A stretch of 64,000 nucleotides of DNA, from NCBI GenBank assembly GCA_037903355.1, contig JBAJFE010000022.1, positions 54,387-118,386 on the forward strand. Reading direction: 5' to 3'. The notes below the pieces were generated by a model, which saw only the letters and a program-made list of their open reading frames with translations, was not told where the DNA came from and ran no database searches. A program made the position numbers and the translations under genes. The first letter of the stretch is position 1, and every line of letters begins with the position of its first letter. The DNA is from Trichuris trichiura. Its lineage: Eukaryota > Nematoda > Enoplea > Trichinellida > Trichuridae. Positions 10,629-20,557 of this stretch are shown one piece after another.

Positions 10629-12622
10629 GCTGTCCTTGCGCAAATTCATGTGCGGACCAACCAACTTGTCAAATTTCAGTCAACTTAAGGAGCTGGTCAG
10701 CTCGGAGGTAGAATTCTATAATGCAATTTTGGTAGATATGAAACAGCCGGAAATATTGGGTTTGAATGAAGTTCTAACGTGGCTTTCTGTAAATAAATTT
10801 GTACTCCGTTTTTGTCTTTGTTATCGTTGATGCATATTCGAAGATAGAGCACAGCTTCACTGACATTTTGAAGCAAGAAAACGGATGATATTCCGTTCAC
10901 TGGTCTACGCTTTGAAACATTTCAGTTTGGGGAATACTCAGGAAGGACGAATAAATCTTAGTGCGAAATATAGTTCTGCCGTGTAATTTTATGCAAAGGA
11001 AATAACTTCTGAATGCTTTCCTGGATGCGAGCCTCCGTTTTATGGGCACTATGTTCTGAATTAAGGAGAATATACAGTTCAGGAAAGAACTGTTGTCAAC
11101 AGAATAGTTGATGGGAGGCACAATACTCGCAACTTTCGCTTTTTAATTCATCAATATCGCACACTTTTTAGCGACGTGAACTATATTGACTGATTTGCTT
11201 CATGGGGCGGTCAATGTTTGTTTGCCTTTTCTTGTTTTCTCTATTGGGCAGCAATATCGTACTTATTTTTTCAGAAGCGAATTTTATACGTTTCGAACCC
11301 ACCAAGTTGTTCCTTCTGCGGTTTAGCGGTTTTCTAAATGTTCATGCCGACCACTTCCGCTTGCTTCTACGGGCCGTTTTGGGTAGCAGATGGACCATTT
11401 TACGCTATCGAAAACACATTTTAAAGCTAGGGTGGGTAAACTTTTTGCAGCCGTGGGCTGTTCAGGCGTTTGTATGGCCATTTTCAGGCCGTGAAAACTA
11501 CTCGACCGAACAACATAACCTGCTTTGCTAGCATGCATGTTCATTTAAGTCGCCGCTCAAACAAGGCGATAAGGTCAGATAAGAATAATACTTTGGGTCG
11601 GTAGGCGGCATGTGCTGCACGCTACCTACGCGCACATTAGCGCCGCTTACTGCTTGCCTCCGAAGACTGACGACGTCGGTTGTCCACAGAGAGCCGACAC
11701 AAGGCGCTCTTCCTAGACGAGCTACTGCTCCCTGCTTGTTAGTCAAGATTTACGTTATTACTGGGCTTCACATACAATAAGTTTACCTCATTTTAAAAAC
11801 ATAATCTCCCATAGTCACATTTCATTGAACCTCGCATGCAGGTTCAGCTGCCACACCGGCTGGCAGGGAATGCCTCGCGGGCCAGACATTCCCCATCCCT
11901 GCTTTGAAGGTTTTGCAATTACATCTACCAATACGTGATTAAACCACTGTTAGATAGTTCAATGCAAAGCTATTTATGCCTTACCGATGATGGGGGAACA
12001 TTCTTTGTTTGGTATTCCCGCTCAGTGTTTTGAAACAGCATACGCTGCGTGAGGTCGATTCACCTTTAGTTAATGCTCACTGTACATATTGTAAGTGCTC
12101 GGTGTTTTTGGAAGAGAAGACGTCCATTTCTTCCAGCGACTCCTTTGTACATACAGGCAGCAGCTCGAATACGACAACCATTCGATCAATTGAAAAACAA
12201 ATCAAAAGAGTTTCCTGATTAGATGGAAAACCACTCTGCTTAATGTAGCGCGCTGTAGACTTTGAATTCGTGAGCAGGCCACTGGCCCAGCCCCAGTCCC
12301 GTTGATAGCGATTCCGCAACAAAGGATAGTGCGCTTTTCTAAATTCACGAACTTTGCGTCCCTTTGAGAAATACCTCTAGCCAACAACTGCCTATGGGAG
12401 AATCGTCCAGATAACGCAGTGGTAGCAATACCAGCCAGTTAGCAGAAGGTGAGAGAATGAAATTGAGTTACTTATGCAAGCACTGCTTCAGATCTAACGT
12501 GGACGCGACCGCAGCATTGACGTAACATTGCAACAAAATATGGAAATCAGAAAACAGTTTATGGCTTCCTAAATCATCAGTAGACATGTGATACTTCAAT
12601 CGAAGCTTTACACGAAAATAAT
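10629..12622 (+). repeat. R repeat, copy 2 (full length)
   Basis: This is the most complete direct copy adjoining the left inverted-repeat arm. It carries the hAT MITE at 11427-11901. It ends at the TA where fold-back FB1 begins; in uninterrupted copies (36610) the sequence instead runs into the F repeat. The last 77 bp (12546-12622) match the reverse complement of the window end, which sets the minimum outer limit of the left arm. Confidence 0.8.
11427..11901 (+). mobile_element. hAT-type MITE (475 bp), copy 2
   Basis: Its ends are CTAGGGTGGGTAAAC and, reverse-complemented, CAGGGATGGGGAATG. Flanks are TTTTAAAG on the left and CTTTGAAG on the right, a decayed 8 bp duplication. It is the same insertion as in the other R copies. 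Confidence 0.75.
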
Positions 12623-12987
12623 TACCGTATATTACCACGCATAGGAACTCCCCTCTGCGCTAGCGAAGGACGGTAATGATTGGCCCAGGAACGATGACGT
12701 TCATTGCTCAAGTCTAGATCAATTCTGATTGGTCAGTTTTCCATGAATGCTAATCGGCCATTCAATTGAAACTGTCTTGCCTAAAGTGGAACACAAAAAC
12801 TGATCAGCTGTTGCTTAGCGCGCGTTGTAGAGCATTGCGTAGGCTACGAGAAACGAATTGTGTTGAATAGGTTTACTGGACGTCTATTACAACTGTTGCA
12901 TATAAAACACGAAAGAACGGATTGTAGAAGCGGAAAGAAAGGATACATGTCGCCGAAAACATTAAGTGCAGTGCTAAAACGGTAAAG

Positions 12988-13284
12988 CTAACAGTGGTCT
13001 TGATCACTGTTCGGCATTTGGTCGTCCTCTGTGTCCTCCAACAGGGCAGAAATGGCGCACTTTTGGAAAGACTTTATAACAGTTTCCGTTTTTACATTGC
13101 TCCACGCCTTTATAACGAACTGGCACAGCAAGCTGAGCGATGGAACTCGCGTTGGTCCGCTGGCTGTGTACGTCTTCTGCCCGTTCGCCATCCATTCTTT
13201 CCACTCTTCTCGCACGTAGTCTTTAAAGGGCTTGTTAATGCAGACGTCCAGCGGCTTTATAGCTTTTCCTTTTTCATCGCTCAC
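12988..13284 (-). pseudogene. C-terminal fragment of pogo/Tigger-type transposase (FB1 outer arm)
   Basis: The 98-codon frame contains PLDVCINKPFKDYV, then EEWKEWM, and near the end VIKSFQKCAIS, with an acidic tail ending DQDHC. This matches the C-terminal end of the pogo/Tigger DDE domain (QPLDV..NKPFK...F..W......A...I..SF..CGIS) found also in POGK-like proteins. The upstream two thirds, including the first catalytic residues, are absent, so it cannot be active. It reads outward toward the FB1 left terminus. This copy is within the 1.58 kb that the right arm has lost. Confidence 0.8.
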
Positions 13285-13663
13285 GTGCAGAATGCAAAAG
13301 TAAAACTGAAAAATTCTTTCTTTAAGGAAACGTATTCTTCCTTAGTCACATGGTTTTTTCAGTTGCTACTGAGAGAGTGATACAAAGCGACGCGCGATAC
13401 GCGGAGACAAACGTAGACGAAAATGAAGAAAGCAAGTGTGTTCAAACTGTCCCACTACGCCACCGTTACGTACGAACGAACGAAGCACAGTCGTCAGTAG
13501 AAGCAACCTCATCCCACTTTAAGCGCCAACGCTTAGGTAGCACCGAGTAATTTCTACAAGCACAAACCGAACGGAGATGTAAACTGTTCAACAGTTCGGC
13601 GAAAGAACAACACATTTCCTTCTCATTGGTTACTATCATCTAACATGCCGCGTTACTCTTGTC

Positions 13664-15236
13664 GGGTCTTTGTTCCCACGGCGGCGCCGGAAGTAGATGG
13701 CGGCAACATCAAAGGAGGTCAAGTGGGGATTATTGCGTCACCGAAACAATTGGTGACCTAAGCCATTGTTCACTGCGCACTGATGCGAACGACACGTATT
13801 AGCAAAAGACCGATGAACACCTGGAAACAGTTACCCGTTCTGGCAATTGTTTCCAAGTGCCAGCTATGACTGTGCCGGCCATCGTGCTCTGCTCTAGCCT
13901 AAGCCTAAACCTTAACACAACCCGTGTTCGTGGCTACTTTTGGGTTATGCAGTTTCGCCCGTTTTGGCAATTGTTTCCAAGTGCCAGCTATGATTGTGCC
14001 GGCCATCGTGCTCTGCCCTAGCCTAAGTCAAAACCTAAATACAACCCGTGTTCGTGGCTGCTTTTGGGTTATGCAGTTTTGACCGTGGCGCAAACGACAA
14101 GAAGCATGGCGCAAAGTAACGTTATTTAGCGATCATGCGCGATGCGCATTAGCGAAAGAAAGCTGCACACCTGGAAACAGTTGCCCGTTCAGGCAATTGT
14201 TTTCAAGTGCGAGATATAACGACGCCGGCCATCGTGCTCTGCCCTAGCCTAAGCCTAAACCTTAACATAACGCGTGTTCGTTGCTGCTGTTGACCGTGGC
14301 GTAAACGACAAGAAGCATAGCGCAAAGTAACGTTATTTAGCGATCACTGAACAAGCGAGGATTGACTAACGCAAAAAGGGAAAAAGCATACGTACTGCTA
14401 ACGCAGGCGCTCAGCTTGATGAAGGCGACGCGTCAATTTCGCTATAGGCGCATCCGACGGGTTCACTGGGGTGTACCTAATCAGGCAGAAGGCGTCAGAG
14501 GAAGTAAACGTTAACGCTTGACATACCATTGACTGTGACAACGGCTGTGGCGCTGGCGGCTCGTCCTGTCAGGGTGGGTGCAACCGAAGGAGCTCTGGCT
14601 GTGCAGCAGTCCCTTGCCGCGCAGGGAAAGCACAGCCGCATTTTCGTCAGGCACTATCTCCTGCAGCCAGTCGATGCCCCTACGAATATTGCGCCTTCTT
14701 CGTGCCACATTTACGCTGCCTTCACTTGTCGATGGGAAGTGGCCACTAGATCCCGGGACAGACTTAACGCAAAATGAGATTTACCGTGTCTACCAAGGCA
14801 CGCCGAAGCTCGGTTGACCTACGACAGTTGACCTCCGATGTTTTTCTCAAATTGCTAGACGAGGTCTCAGCTTGAACACCTGCACGCCCCATTGTGTTTT
14901 CCGTACCTTCAATGCATGCGCAGGTGCTAAATTCCATCACCTTCGCTGATTGCTACAGGTCACTAAACGCATCAGTGACACAAACAGACGCTATTACATT
15001 GCACTGTAGCAAAATATATCGGCGCTAATCCGTTACACCGATAACCGAGTCACTGAATGTGTCCCTGATGCTCCATTGTGCTGGCGACGCCAACAACTCA
15101 GCACGTGTTCACTAAACCTGCCGACAATGTCCCTCCCGTTGTGCAGCTAATAACCTGTTATGACGCTGCAGAGTGACAGATTACGCTATGAACTAGCCGC
15201 CTGACACTTCCGGCACCGCCGTGGGATCATAGAGCC
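13664..15236. mobile_element. Merlin-type non-autonomous element (1573 bp) nested in FB1
   Basis: Terminal repeats are GGGTCTTTGTTCCCACGG on the left and GGCTCTATGATCCCACGG on the right (15 of 18 equal), extending through GGCGCCGGAAG. A perfect 8 bp target duplication CTCTTGTC flanks it (13656-13663 and 15237-15244). FB2 shows the empty site near 22225. Ends starting GG, an 8 bp duplication and an internal Merlin coding remnant support the assignment. The interior includes duplicated blocks near 13840-13900, 13955-14020 and 14180-14240. Confidence 0.8.
14511..14708 (-). pseudogene. Merlin transposase N-terminal remnant
   Basis: The frame WLQEIVPDENAAVLSLRGKG (near residues 14-33), continuing LLH, parallels WLMQLVPDEKAAAQFLCDKG in the larger Merlin gene at 43821. 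The zinc-binding CxxC that follows in that gene is not preserved. Only this first-exon piece remains, surrounded by non-coding element sequence. Confidence 0.65.
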
Positions 15237-15244
15237 CTCTTGTC

Positions 15245-15696
15245 TGTCTGAGGCAGCAAAGGATGGGAAATCACAGCTCCTTGAAGTTTGGTGATAACAC
15301 GGCGTGACCTCTATCGATGATATCTGTAAGCTCAACCGATGACGGCTGCACGCTCAGTCAGTGGGTGCTCCTGCACCTGTAAGTATGCGCAATGGCTGTT
15401 GAAGTTTGATGATAACGCTGCTTGACCTATATCAATGATAATTGTTAGCTGAATCGACGAGAACTTTGCGCCCGTTCAGAGCCGAGCTTTTAGTCATCCT
15501 CGATAAAGGTCAAACACCGTTATCATGAAACTTCAACAGCCATTGCGCATACTTACAGCTGCAGGAGCACCCACCGACTGAGCGTGCAGCCGTCGTCGAT
15601 TGAGCTTACAGATATCATCGATAGAGGTCAGGCCGTGTTATCATCAAACTTCAAGCAGCTGTGATTTCCCATCCTTTGCTGCATCAGACAGACAAG
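15245..15696. repeat. Central palindrome of FB1
   Basis: Two ~220 bp halves meet near 15470 as reverse complements. Blocks such as CTGTAAGCTCAACCGATGAC and GGGTGCTCCTGCACCTGTAAG have their complements at 15600-15540. FB2 has the same core at 22235-22670. It is probably the hinge of the fold-back element. Confidence 0.8.
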
Positions 15697-16005
15697 AGTA
15701 ACGTGACATGTTAGCTGATAGTAACCAAGGAGGATGGAATGTGTTGTTCTTTGGCCGAACTGTTGAACAGTTTACATCTCCGTTCGCTTTGTGCTTGTAA
15801 AAATCAGGCGGTGCTCCCTAAGCTTTGGCACTTAAAGTGGGATTGAAGTTGCTTCTACGGACGACTGCGCTTCGTTGGTTCAAACGTAACAGTGGTGTAC
15901 TGGGACAGTTTGAACACACTTGCTTTCCTCATTTTCGTCTAAATTTGTCTCCGCGTATCGCGCGTCACTTTGTATCACTCTGTCAGTAGCAACTGAAAAA
16001 ACCAT

Positions 16006-16359
16006 GTGACTAAGGAAGAACAAGTTTCCTTAACGAAAGAGCTTTTCAGTTTTACTTATTGCATTCTGCACGTGAGCGATGAAAAAGGAATAGCTATGCA
16101 GCCGCTGGACATCTGCATTAATAAGCCCTTTAAAGACTACGTTCTAGAAGAATGGATGACGAACGGGCGGAAGACGTACACAGCCAGCGGACAAATGCGA
16201 GCCCCATCGGTCAGCTTGCTGTGCCAGTTCGTTATAAAGGCGTGGAGCAAAGTAAACACGGAAACTGTTATAAGGTCTTTCCAAAAGTGCTCCATTTCTG
16301 CCCTGTCAGAGGACACAGAGGACGACCAAATGCCAAACAGTGACCAAGAGCACTGTTAG
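16006..16359 (+). pseudogene. C-terminal fragment of pogo/Tigger-type transposase (FB1 inner arm)
   Basis: The fragment carries PLDICINKPFKDYV, a shortened EEWM (9 bp, three codons, lost relative to the EEWKEWM of every other copy) and VIRSFQKCSIS, ending DQEHC. A possible polyadenylation signal AATAAA follows at about 16470. It reads outward toward the right end of FB1. The first part (16006-16075) is shared flank rather than a known domain. Confidence 0.8.
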
Positions 16360-16724
16360 CTCTACCGTTTTTGCACTGCACTTAATGTTTTCGGCGTCAT
16401 GTGTCCTTTCTTTCCGCTTCTACAATCTGTTCATTCGTGTTTTACATGCAACAGTTGTAATAGACGTCCAATAAACCTATTCAACACAATTCATTTCTCG
16501 TAGCCCACGCAATGCTCTACAACGCGCGCTAAGCAGCAGCTGATCAGTTTTTGCGTTGCACTTTGGGCAAGACAGTTTCAGTTGAATGGGCGACTGGCAT
16601 TCACGGAAAACTGACAAATCAGAATTGATCTAGACTTGAGCAATGAACGTCATTGTTGCTGGGCCAATCATTACCATCCTTTGCTAACGCTGGGGGGAGT
16701 TCTTATGCGTGGTAATATGCGGTA

Positions 16725-18491
16725 AGTTCCGGCTTTAGATATTCAGGATCACAGATATTGATTGCCCTGTGAACCATTCCGGAGAAGATACCACGCATTA
16801 CTGATCGTGGATGACGAGATGAGAAGTTGAGATATTGGTCAATCTGCGTGGGTTTTCTATAGACTCTTGTTTTAAGCCCTTCATTAGTGCCTATAATTAG
16901 CACGTCTAGAAAGGGGAGGGTTTTGTTTTCTTCTTTTTCCATGGTGAAAACTATTTGGTTTGGACGCATGTTGTTGAGAAATTGCAGAAATTGTTCTTCT
17001 TTTCCGGCCTTAATAATTACAAAGATATCGTCCACATATGTTTTGAAGAGGAGTTGGGCGATTTGTCTGTCGATAGTTTCGAAAATTTCTTTTCGAGGTT
17101 CTCCATAAAAACTTCTGCTAAGACTGGGGATAAAGAGCTACCCATTGGAACTGCACTGGATTGTTTGTAGTATTTGTTATCAAAGGTGGAGTAATTGCCA
17201 TCTTGCATGCAGAAAGAAAGCAGCTTGATAATGTGAAAGGGATTCAATTTTATTCTGCTGGTTAGGCTTGTATCTGCATTGAGTAGACTGTACAACATCT
17301 CCAATGTGTCTGGCACTGGAATGCTCGGGAGTAATTCTTTTACATCGTAACTAACTAGAATCTCATCGGGTTTCAAGTGATGGTTTCTTATTTCATTGAC
17401 GAAAGTTTTGCTATTTTTGACGAAAGAGGGTTTCTTTGCCGGTTAAGGGTTTGATGATCTTTTTTTAGGTATCTACTGAGTTCGGTTGTAGTGCTGTTCA
17501 TTGTAGAAACTATTGGTCTTAATGGGACATCCGGTTTGTGTACTTTTGGAAGACCGTATAGCTCAGGGGGTCTATAATTCGACGCAAACTTCAGACGTGT
17601 TGCTAATTTGAGTATTTCTGATTCTTTGGTCTCTGCGGCAAACGTAACGAGAAGAGATCGGAGATTTTTTCGAGACTCATCTGTAGGGTCGGCGGGTAGA
17701 CGTGTGTAATTTTCTATCTTTAACTTAGTTGTCATCTTTTCAGTGTAGGTGCTTCTGTCAAGTAGAACTATTCTATTCCCTTTATCTGCTTTTGTGATAA
17801 TTCTGTTGGATTGCCTTTTTAGTTGATGTAAGCAATTCATCTCATATCGGTTTAAGTTTGGAGTGGCGTTAAAGCTGTGACATAAGATAATTGAAGACAA
17901 ACTATTCCTAACCCGTGTGGCTGTCTCTGGGTCGACTGAAGATAGGCTGTCCTCAATGGAGACAATGATGTCGTGAAAGGGTGGCTTTTTTGGGGTTGGG
18001 ACAAAGTTTAGTCCTTTCTCCAGTATGGTCTTCTCACTTTCATTCACAGGTATAGAGCTAAGATTGATTACCGCTGTGCTTAGTTTTGACGCAGTGTTTC
18101 TACGTGGAGAACCTCTGTGAGAATGTGAAGAAGTTGTCTGAAGTCTGATTTGAAGGCGGTCGAATTTTCTTTTGAGTACCTGTTTTTGTGAAGAGCATGC
18201 GGTTTCTGTGGCGAATTCCACGTGCTGGACCAGGGTTTAGTAGATATTTTTATGTAACCATGTTCTGAGGAAATCCAGCGTGTCAATGTAATCTGCTCGT
18301 CGTTTTGCTAGTGTAGATCTGTGCTTCTTTATAACAGTTCGCAGTAGAGATAAACGCGCGGTAAATAAGATTCTTTTGGTTTGATTGTTTTCGTACTGGC
18401 CCAATTTTAACTTGAAGCAATTGGGCAGAATTCCATGGTCTCTATATTTAAGCAGGAAGGTTAGTTGACCTTGCGTAAGTCCTGCTTTCAC
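16725..18491 (-). pseudogene. Penelope-like element copy A: N-terminus and reverse transcriptase, truncated
   Basis: Read on the minus strand, the gene starts at 18491 (LTQGQLTFLLKYRDHG). It meets a TAA at 18239-18237, then continues in the same frame from 18221 with RT fingers ITKADKGNRIVLLDR and YGLPKVHKPDVPLRPIVS. One frameshift lies near 17400 and another near 17030. Palm motifs LVSYDVKELLPSIP, AVPMGSSLSPVLAEVF (Ala where Gly is usual) and VDDIFVI follow. The gene is cut at 16725, where FB1 begins, so the thumb end and GIY-YIG domain are absent. The mirror copy is 59552-61318. It is unable to make an active enzyme. Confidence 0.9.
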
Positions 18492-18776
18492 ACGTATGTT
18501 TACCAGATGTCGTGCAGCTCACAGAAGGGATACGTACTCACCCTTTATAGTCTTGAAAATGCGATGTTTTGGTACGGGACTGTATGTTTTCATAGTTCAG
18601 CGCCTTTATTACGGTAGCTGTGTCCCGTTGGTAAGCACAAAAAAAGGGAAAGAGAATAAAGAACTTCCAGAGCTTTCGGGACTGTCGCGACCCGTCGTCA
18701 GCGGTCAATATCTGTGTAATGTATGCGGGGAGATCTCTCTTGCATCGTTTTCCATCATTTAAACCGAGGAATTTAA
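18492..18776 (-). repeat. Penelope-like pseudo-LTR / 5' leader of copy A
   Basis: This leader lies upstream of copy A and forms an inverted pair with 20370-20545 downstream of copy B. It carries a hammerhead-like core at 18661-18704. On the minus strand a GTGAGT follows ACTATAAAGG near 18540, which could be a 5' leader intron donor, as known in Penelope pseudo-LTRs; I see no certain acceptor. Confidence 0.65.
18661..18704 (-). ncRNA. Hammerhead-ribozyme-like motif in Penelope pseudo-LTR (copy A)
   Basis: On the minus strand the order is CTGACGA, C, GGG...CCC as helix II, GAAA, then AGC / GTT as a short helix III closing a 7 nt loop, ending in a permissible NUH (UUC). One unpaired C sits between the first box and helix II. 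Penelope-like elements are known to carry hammerheads in their pseudo-LTRs. A convincing helix I is not visible within this monomer. Confidence 0.55.
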
Positions 18777-20278
18777 AGTCCTCTTTCGTCCAAAATAGCA
18801 AATCTTTTGTCAATGAAATACGAAACCATCACATGAAACCCGATGAGATTCTAGTTAGTTACGATGTAAAAGAATTATTCCCGAGCATTCCAGTGCCAGA
18901 CACATTGGAGATGTTGTACAGTCTCCTCAATGCAGATACAAGCCTAACCAGCAGAATAAAATTGAATCTCTTTCACATTATCAATCTGCTTTCTTTCTGC
19001 ATGCAAGATGGCAATTACTTCACCTTTGATAACAAATACTACAAACAATCCAGTGGAGTTCCAATGGGCAGCTCTTTATCCCCAGTCCTAGCAGAAGTTT
19101 TTATGGAGAACTTCGAAAAGAAAATCTTCGAAACTATCGATAGACAAATCGCCCCACTCCTCTTCAAAACATATGTGGACGATATCTTTGTAATTAAGGC
19201 CGAAAAAGAAGAACAATTTCCGCAATTTCTCAACAACATGCGTCCAAACCAAATAGTTTTCACCATGGAAAAAGAAGAAAACAAAACCCTCCCCTTTCTA
19301 GACGTGCTAATTATCCGCACTAATGAAGGGCTTAAAACCAGAGTCTATAGAAAACCCACGCAGACTGACCAATATCTCAACTTCTCATCACATCGTCCAC
19401 GATCAGTAATGCGTGGTATCTTCTCCGGAATGGTTGACAGGGCCATCAATATCTGTGATCCTGAATATCTAAAGCCGGAACTTAACTACATTAGAAAAGT
19501 CTTTTACAAAAACCACTATCCTAAATCCTTCATTGACCAAGTTTTGAAGTACAAACTCCAAAAACGTGAACCCCCTGTTCCAAACATTTCATACACTCCA
19601 CATTTAGTTGTTCCGTATGTAGTAGGACTAGGCGAGAAATTTATCCAATTAGGAAAAAGATTAGGCTTCAGAGTCTATTTCAAGAATTTCGCCAATCTCA
19701 GATCGATTCTTCGTACCGGCAAAAGAAAAATTCCTACAACCGAGAAAACAGGCCTAGTATACGCAGTTGAATGTACGTTCTCAGGAGTTTACGTCGGAGA
19801 AACAGGCAATACTTTAGAAAGCAGATTCAGCCAACACATCAAAAAGCTAAACTCTTACAGAAAAGCAAAAAACATCCTCGACAATAGTGGCACCCCAGTT
19901 GCCCAACGCGGAAGACCAATCTCAAGTCCAAGAATCACCATGGACAAAGCTACTCAAGCTTCCGCTGTGGTGGAACACGCGATACACTGCAAACAACCCC
20001 TCCGGCCCAAGGTTCTTTGTTACGAAAGCTACCTGCGTTTAAGAAAACTCAAAGAGTCCCACTACATCAAACGCAACACAACCTTCAACCGCGATCAAGG
20101 GGCGGATATAAGTGATGTATGGACAAATATTATCACCCGCCACAACTGCTGCACACTTGATGGGAAAGATACAAAAACACAGGACAAAGTTAAAGAAGTC
20201 ACTACAAGCATGGAACAAATGGAAACTTATAGGAACCACAAATCATCTGGAAAGAACAAAAGGACAAAAAATGGATGA
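18719..20278 (+). CDS. Penelope-like element copy B: reverse transcriptase C-terminal part plus GIY-YIG endonuclease, 5' truncated
   Basis: This 519-codon open frame is the longest in the window. Residues 1-19 are antisense pseudo-LTR; true protein starts near residue 20. RT palm: LVSYDVKELFPSIP with catalytic Asp49, GVPMGSSLSPVLA at 113-125, TYVDDIFVI with the Asp pair at 154-155, LPFLDV at 191-196. GIY-YIG nuclease: GLVYAV at 345-350, VYVGETG at 357-363, Arg369, His373, Glu419 (VVEH) and the NRDQG tail at 457-461. The fingers motifs (ADKG, YGLPKVHK) present in copy A are missing, so B is a 5'-truncated insertion. It is open and undamaged otherwise, and its translation is identical to that of the right-arm copy at 57765-59324. 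Confidence 0.93.
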   Translation: MYAGRSLLHRFPSFKPRNLKSSFVQNSKSFVNEIRNHHMKPDEILVSYDVKELFPSIPVPDTLEMLYSLLNADTSLTSRIKLNLFHIINLLSFCMQDGNYFTFDNKYYKQSSGVPMGSSLSPVLAEVFMENFEKKIFETIDRQIAPLLFKTYVDDIFVIKAEKEEQFPQFLNNMRPNQIVFTMEKEENKTLPFLDVLIIRTNEGLKTRVYRKPTQTDQYLNFSSHRPRSVMRGIFSGMVDRAINICDPEYLKPELNYIRKVFYKNHYPKSFIDQVLKYKLQKREPPVPNISYTPHLVVPYVVGLGEKFIQLGKRLGFRVYFKNFANLRSILRTGKRKIPTTEKTGLVYAVECTFSGVYVGETGNTLESRFSQHIKKLNSYRKAKNILDNSGTPVAQRGRPISSPRITMDKATQASAVVEHAIHCKQPLRPKVLCYESYLRLRKLKESHYIKRNTTFNRDQGADISDVWTNIITRHNCCTLDGKDTKTQDKVKEVTTSMEQMETYRNHKSSGKNKRTKNG

Positions 20279-20557
20279 AAATTTAAAAAGGAATAGACTA
20301 TAAAAAGAATAAACAAGCAGCCGACAGTCGCAGAAGAAATCTCCAACAGAGAACATTAAAATCCTCGGTTTAAATGACGGAAAACGATGCAAGAGAAATC
20401 TCCGCGCATACATTACACGGATATTGACCGCTGACGACGGGTCGCGACAGACCTGAAAGCTCTGGAAGTTCTTTATTCTCTTTTCCTTTTTTTGTGCTTA
20501 CCAACAGGACACAGGTACCGTAATAAAGACGCTGAAAATTTAAAATTAGCAAAAGCT
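20279..20557 (+). repeat. Penelope-like 3' pseudo-LTR of copy B
   Basis: This follows the stop of copy B directly. The part at 20370-20545 is the reverse complement of about 18600-18775, so copy B is framed by inverted pseudo-LTRs. It holds a hammerhead-like core at 20428-20471 and then gives way to the F repeat. Confidence 0.7.
20428..20471 (+). ncRNA. Hammerhead-ribozyme-like motif, 3' pseudo-LTR of copy B
   Basis: CTGACGA lies at 20431-20437, GAAA at 20455-20458, then AGC...GTT as helix III. Helix II here is weaker (GGGTC...GACCT) than in the 5' copy because CCC has become CCT. Layout is otherwise the same. Confidence 0.5.

Larger units (their letters stand above)
12625..16722. mobile_element. 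Fold-back element FB1 (pogo-derived, 4.1 kb, with nested Merlin-type insertion)
   Basis: Ends are CCGTATATTACCACGCATA and, reverse-complemented, CCGCATATTACCACGCATA, each next to TA, as expected for a pogo/Tc1-mariner element. Long arms of about 1.03 kb (12625-13655 and 15697-16722) are inverted copies, each holding the same C-terminal transposase fragment reading outward. Between them lie a central palindrome and a Merlin-type insertion. The left flank is R repeat and the right flank is Penelope coding sequence, so the two flanks did not come from one target site. Recombination between two fold-back copies is the simplest reading. Confidence 0.85.
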
